Below, in pieces: positions 4,544 through 7,658 of a stretch of DNA of 7,658 nt (the first letter of the stretch is position 1; each line of letters starts with the position of its first letter). The notes beneath the pieces are model-generated. The model saw nothing but the letters and a program-made list of their open reading frames with translations, did not search any database and had not been told where the DNA came from. The DNA comes from Victivallales bacterium. Its GTDB lineage: Bacteria; Verrucomicrobiota; Lentisphaeria; Victivallales; SZUA-371. The stretch is taken from positions 1-7,658 of the forward strand of contig JAQUZV010000099.1 of the NCBI GenBank assembly GCA_028691155.1, given 5' to 3'. A program made the position numbers and the translations under genes.

Positions 4544-5980
4544 ATGACCGACAACAACTGTTACCAGAATCCGCTGACCGGACGCTATGCCAGCGAAGAA
4601 ATGAGTTACAACTGGTCGCCGCAACACAAACATTCCACCTGGCGCCGGTTGTGGCTGGCGCTGGCCACCGCCGAAAAAGAGCTGGGACTGGATATTACCG
4701 ACGAACAACTCGCGGAAATGAAGGCGCATCTCGACGATATCGATTTCGCCGCCGCCGCCGCCAAGGAAAAGGAACTGCGTCATGACGTCATGAGCCATAT
4801 TCATGTCTTCGGCCAACTCTGTCCCAAGGCGATGCCGATCATTCATCTCGGCGCCACCAGTTGTTTCGTCACCGACAATACCGAACTCATCCAGTTGCGC
4901 GACGGATTGCGCATCATCCGCAACAAAATACTGACGCTGATCCGGATCATCTCCGGCGTGATTGAAAAGTATCACGACCTGCCGACGCTGGGATTCACCC
5001 ATTACCAGCCGGCCCAGCTGACCACGGTGGGCAAACGCTTCTGCCTCTATCTGCAGGATTTCATTTTCGATTTCGAACGGCTGGAAGCGGAATTGACCCA
5101 CCTGCCGTTCCGCAGCGTCAAAGGTACCACCGGGACGCAGGCCAGCTTCATGGCGTTGTTCCACAACGATCAGAACAAGTGCAAATTGCTGGAAAGACGG
5201 GTGGCCGAGCTGATGGGTTTCGACCGGGTGGTGCCGGTCAGCGGCCAGACTTACACCCGCAAAGTTGATTATTACGTTTTGACCGTGCTCTCCGGCATTG
5301 CCCAGTCGGCCTACAAGATGTGCGGAGATATCCGGTTACTGGCCAATCTCAAGGAAATGGAAGAACCGTTCGGCAAAAATCAGGTCGGCTCCAGCGCCAT
5401 GGCCTACAAACGCAATCCGATGCGCTCCGAACGGGTATGTTCGCTGGCGCGCTATGTAATGTCGCTGCCGGCCAACGCCGCCGACACCCATGCCACGCAA
5501 TGGTTCGAACGCACCCTCGACGACTCGGCCAACCGCCGTATTTCGCTGCCGGAAGCGTTTCTGGGCGTCGATGTGATTCTGTCGCTGCTGGCCAATATCG
5601 TCGACGGCATTCAGGTCTGGCCGCGCGTCATCGCCAAACACGTGGCGGCGGAACTGCCGTTCATGGCCACCGAAAACATCATGATGGCCGCCGTGGCCGC
5701 CGGCGGCAACCGCCAGGAACTGCATGAGGCGATTCGGGTCCATTCGATGGCCGCTGGACGCCGGGTCAAGGAAGAAGGAGCGGAAAACGATCTGCTGGAA
5801 CGCTTGAAAGCCGATCCGCTGTTTGCCGCCGTGGATATCGATCACATGGTCGATCCGAAAGCTTTTGTGGGTCGGGCTCCCGGCCAGGCGCTGGAGTTTC
5901 TGCGGGATATTGTCACGCCGCTGCTGGCGAAATACCCGGAAGAGGCCACCCATGCCGCTCTGGGTGAAATTCGGGTCTGA
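4544..5980 (+). CDS. purB: Adenylosuccinate lyase, eukaryote-like type
   Basis: The 478-residue enzyme splits adenylosuccinate to AMP and fumarate, and SAICAR to AICAR and fumarate, in purine synthesis. It belongs to the fumarase/aspartase superfamily. It aligns with human ADSL along its length in my recollection of that sequence: RHDVMSHIHVFG (79-90), IIHLGATSC (99-107), LPTLGFTHYQPAQLTTVGKR (146-165, likely general acid His153), VKGTTGTQASF (192-202), GQTYTRKVD (234-242), LLANLKEMEEPF (265-276), QWFERTLDDSANRR (319-332) and LPFMATENI (371-379). The flexible signature loop is GSSAMAYKRNPM (282-293), with the catalytic serine at 283 or 284; the usual Pro after Met is Ala. The length is close to that of human ADSL, and there is no signal peptide. 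It is preceded by its own promoter and appears monocistronic. Confidence 0.96.
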   Translation: MTDNNCYQNPLTGRYASEEMSYNWSPQHKHSTWRRLWLALATAEKELGLDITDEQLAEMKAHLDDIDFAAAAAKEKELRHDVMSHIHVFGQLCPKAMPIIHLGATSCFVTDNTELIQLRDGLRIIRNKILTLIRIISGVIEKYHDLPTLGFTHYQPAQLTTVGKRFCLYLQDFIFDFERLEAELTHLPFRSVKGTTGTQASFMALFHNDQNKCKLLERRVAELMGFDRVVPVSGQTYTRKVDYYVLTVLSGIAQSAYKMCGDIRLLANLKEMEEPFGKNQVGSSAMAYKRNPMRSERVCSLARYVMSLPANAADTHATQWFERTLDDSANRRISLPEAFLGVDVILSLLANIVDGIQVWPRVIAKHVAAELPFMATENIMMAAVAAGGNRQELHEAIRVHSMAAGRRVKEEGAENDLLERLKADPLFAAVDIDHMVDPKAFVGRAPGQALEFLRDIVTPLLAKYPEEATHAALGEIRV

Positions 5981-5985
5981 CCTCG

Positions 5986-6074
5986 GGCCCGGGGAACCGG
6001 AGAACGCCCGTCCACCCGGCGGGAACACGCTCCGGGGTCCGGACCGGGGGTGGTTTCATTTTCGGTTCCGGGCC
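5986..6074 (+). terminator. Nested GC-rich hairpin region after purB, possible terminator
   Basis: Outer arms GGCCCGGggAACCG (5986-5999) and CGGTTCCGGGCC (6063-6074) pair over 12 bases with a 2-nt bulge. Inside, CCACCC (6012-6017) pairs with GGGTGG (6048-6053), followed by TTTCATTTT (6054-6062), a poor but T-rich tract. A perfect 10-bp palindrome, GGTCCGGACC (6036-6045), sits in the loop. It may terminate purB transcription, although the interrupted T tract makes this uncertain. No promoter for the nucleotidase is obvious in 6075-6132. Confidence 0.35.
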
Positions 6075-6132
6075 GGTTTCCGCCGGGCCACGGGATTGCA
6101 ACCATAACGTTTCTGTAACCGGGAGCGCCGGG

Positions 6133-7584
6133 ATGAGGCTGATTTTTCGTCTGTTGCTGCTGGCGGTTTTATGTGGCGTGCCGACCGGCAGTGCCAGGGC
6201 CGCGATAAAAAACATCGCCATTCTCCAGACCAGCGACATTCACGGCCATTGCGATGTGGCAACAGTGTCCCGGCTCGGTACGATCATTGCCGCGGAAACA
6301 GCCCGTTGCGGCGGCCGCGATCATCTGTTGTTGCTGGACACCGGCGATCTGCTGCAAGGCACTTTTGCCGCCGCCGCCAGTCGGGGTGAAATTGCCGTGA
6401 AAGCCCTCAATCTGCTCGGCGGCGACCTCTGGACGCCGGGGAACCACGATTTCGATTTCGGGTTCGACCTTCTCGTTGCGCGCCTGCGGCAATTCCGGGG
6501 TCGAATCGCCGCCGCCAACCTCGACGCGCCCGGCATCGGCCCCTATGCGATCTTCCACCGTCACGGCCTGAAACTGGTGGTAATCGGCTTGACGTTCCCG
6601 GACTTGTGGCGTCAAAAAGCGCCGGGCGAAAAGGAATTCCGGCTCGAATCGTTCGATGTGGCCCTGTCGCGCACCATCCCGGCGGTAATGCGGGAGAAAC
6701 CCGATATCATCATTCTCAATGTCCATTACGGCGTCAGCATGTCGTATTCCGACCGCCGCAACAGCCTGCTGCAAATAGCGCGCCGCTATCCGCAGCTCGA
6801 CCTTATCTGCGGCGGCCACACCCATCAGGTCGTCGCGGGCCGCGACCTGGGATACGGCGTCTGGTATACCGAACCGGGCAAACACGGCGAAGGCATCGCC
6901 GTGACCGAAATACGTTTCGATACCGACGCCGGCCGCGTGGTCGATCTTAAAACCCGCCTGGCAACCGTTCCCGATCCCGGTTCGCCCCCATTTACCGTAC
7001 CGCCATCCTTCATCGCCGAATTGCGCCGTTACCACGAACAGGAGCAACAGGTGATCGGAAGCGTCGGCGCGCCGATCTCCGGTTCGGTCCGCGGCGTCGG
7101 CAATCCGTTGCAGAATCTGTTCGGCCGGGCGGCCGCCGAAGCGGCCGGAGTCGATTATGCCCTGATTTCTCCTTCGCTGCACGACCCGGTCACCCTTTCC
7201 GGCCGAATCACGGCCGGAAAACTGTTTGCGACGGCTCCGTACGAGGACACCATTACGGTCATCACAGTAACGCTTCCGGAATTGCGTCAGATCGTGGAGG
7301 AACAACTGTCCTGGCAAGTCATCCCGCAACGGCAACTGCCGTGGGGATTCCACGTTCGCCGTCAACGCGGCGGGACCGCGGAACTGATGTTGCCGCAGCA
7401 TCGGAACCGCTATCGCGTCGCCGTCAGCAGTTTCATTGTCGCACGCGGCCGCAAACGTTTTCCGGCCCTGGTCCGGGCCCCGGCCACCGATACCGGCATC
7501 ACCATCCGCGCCGCGTTGCAACGCTATTTTGCCCGGCACTCCCCGGTGATGCCGGATTTTACCGTCTGGCTGGACAGAAAGTAA
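6133..7584 (+). CDS. Secreted metallophosphatase / 5'-nucleotidase family protein (UshA-like)
   Basis: The 483-residue protein starts with a signal peptide (MRLIFRLLLLAVLCG; cleavage after Ala23 in SARA-A), so it is exported, probably to the periplasm. The N-terminal calcineurin-like domain (about 26-275) has all metal motifs: DIHGH (35-39), GD (71-72), GNHD (103-106), the His of NVHYG (198) and GGHTH (227-231). The C-terminal 5'-nucleotidase domain (about 305-480) keeps GNPLQNLFGRAAAEAAGVD (323-341) and the APYEDTI segment (368-374), but the usual NGGGIR-type loop reads ISPSLHDP (345-352) and lacks that substrate-binding Arg. Hydrolysis of a phosphate ester is likely; a nucleotide substrate is not assured. 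The start has GGGAG 7 nt upstream. The protein is shorter than E. coli UshA, mainly in the C-terminal half. Confidence 0.9.
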   Translation: MRLIFRLLLLAVLCGVPTGSARAAIKNIAILQTSDIHGHCDVATVSRLGTIIAAETARCGGRDHLLLLDTGDLLQGTFAAAASRGEIAVKALNLLGGDLWTPGNHDFDFGFDLLVARLRQFRGRIAAANLDAPGIGPYAIFHRHGLKLVVIGLTFPDLWRQKAPGEKEFRLESFDVALSRTIPAVMREKPDIIILNVHYGVSMSYSDRRNSLLQIARRYPQLDLICGGHTHQVVAGRDLGYGVWYTEPGKHGEGIAVTEIRFDTDAGRVVDLKTRLATVPDPGSPPFTVPPSFIAELRRYHEQEQQVIGSVGAPISGSVRGVGNPLQNLFGRAAAEAAGVDYALISPSLHDPVTLSGRITAGKLFATAPYEDTITVITVTLPELRQIVEEQLSWQVIPQRQLPWGFHVRRQRGGTAELMLPQHRNRYRVAVSSFIVARGRKRFPALVRAPATDTGITIRAALQRYFARHSPVMPDFTVWLDRK

Positions 7585-7589
7585 AATCA

Positions 7590-7645
7590 CCGGCTTGCGT
7601 CGCCGAACCCGAGAGGCTATAGTACCGGTTGAACCACCAAGCCGG
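7590..7645. repeat. 8-bp inverted repeat framing the next gene's promoter
   Basis: CCGGCTTG (7590-7597) and CAAGCCGG (7638-7645) are perfectly complementary with a 40-nt spacer. The left arm overlaps the -35 box of the promoter at 7595-7623, and the right arm lies in the leader near the ribosome binding site. ACCGGT (7624-7629), a small palindrome, lies between. This could be a dimeric operator site or a 3' hairpin of the nucleotidase mRNA; no T tract follows. Confidence 0.4.
7595..7623 (+). promoter_or_regulatory. Probable promoter of the gene starting at the window end
   Basis: TTGCGT (7595-7600) and TATAGT (7618-7623) are spaced by 17 bp, the same -10 as the STAS operon promoter. Initiation near 7630 leaves about 26 nt to the ATG at 7656. 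The -35 matches only in TTG, so strength is uncertain. Confidence 0.5.
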
Positions 7646-7655
7646 ACAGGACACC

Positions 7656-7658
7656 ATG
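7656..7658 (+). CDS. Start codon of a downstream gene, otherwise outside the window
   Basis: The window ends in ATG, preceded by AGGA (7648-7651) at 4 nt and by GGA (7644-7646) at 9 nt, and by a plausible promoter. This suggests that a gene begins here. Nothing can be said about its product. Confidence 0.4.

Noticed and set aside
6169..7590. A 473-codon open frame on the minus strand opposite the nucleotidase gene
   Set aside because: The + strand protein has a signal peptide and all metallophosphatase motifs. The antisense frame is low-complexity and Arg/Gly-rich, with no recognisable domain, which is typical of GC-rich codon shadows.

Overview
This 7.66 kb window is an ordinary-looking bacterial chromosomal segment. 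It is GC-rich, and its genes carry recognisable ribosome binding sites. Several intergenic regions hold clear sigma70-type promoters of the form TTGnnn - 16/17 bp - TATATT or TATAGT. The organism cannot be named from the sequence alone. Three traits fit the PVC group, with Lentisphaerota (Victivallis-like) as my best but low-confidence guess: Gram-negative-style exported proteins, a eukaryote-like adenylosuccinate lyase, and STAS/HATPase partner-switching genes. No mobile element, CRISPR array, tRNA or rRNA was seen.

Layout on the + strand, left side: the 3' end of a TatD-family metal-dependent hydrolase (2-223); a NudC-type NADH pyrophosphatase / NAD-cap hydrolase (232-1056); a small secreted Lys-rich coiled-coil protein of unknown function (1127-1549), with its own near-consensus promoter and an intrinsic terminator; a PpiB-type cyclophilin (1797-2288); and a YgjP/DUF45 zinc metallopeptidase-like protein (2309-2995), probably in an operon with ppiB.

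Minus-strand block, centre: a STAS anti-sigma-factor antagonist (3899-4237) and an RsbW-like HATPase anti-sigma factor/serine kinase (3446-3871) lie in one operon. A second STAS protein (3002-3340) follows with its own promoter. Together they form a compact partner-switching signalling module with two antagonists and one kinase. No PP2C phosphatase and no sigma factor are present in the window, so input and output are unknown. Its promoter spacer contains a 7-bp inverted repeat that could be an operator or the base of a small RNA structure.

+ strand, right side: a 306-bp divergent region (4238-4543) carries back-to-back promoters and an orphan intrinsic terminator. It is followed by purB (4544-5980), a highly structured intergenic region, and a secreted UshA-type metallophosphatase/5'-nucleotidase (6133-7584) whose substrate-binding loop is atypical. 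The window ends on the promoter and ATG of another gene.

Functionally the window mixes housekeeping nucleotide metabolism (NudC, PurB, 5'-nucleotidase), protein folding (PpiB) and a regulatory switch. The most interesting points are the orphan STAS-kinase-STAS module with its dyad-containing promoter, the orphan terminator beside it, the secreted coiled-coil orphan, the altered nucleotidase and several imperfect dyads in intergenic DNA.
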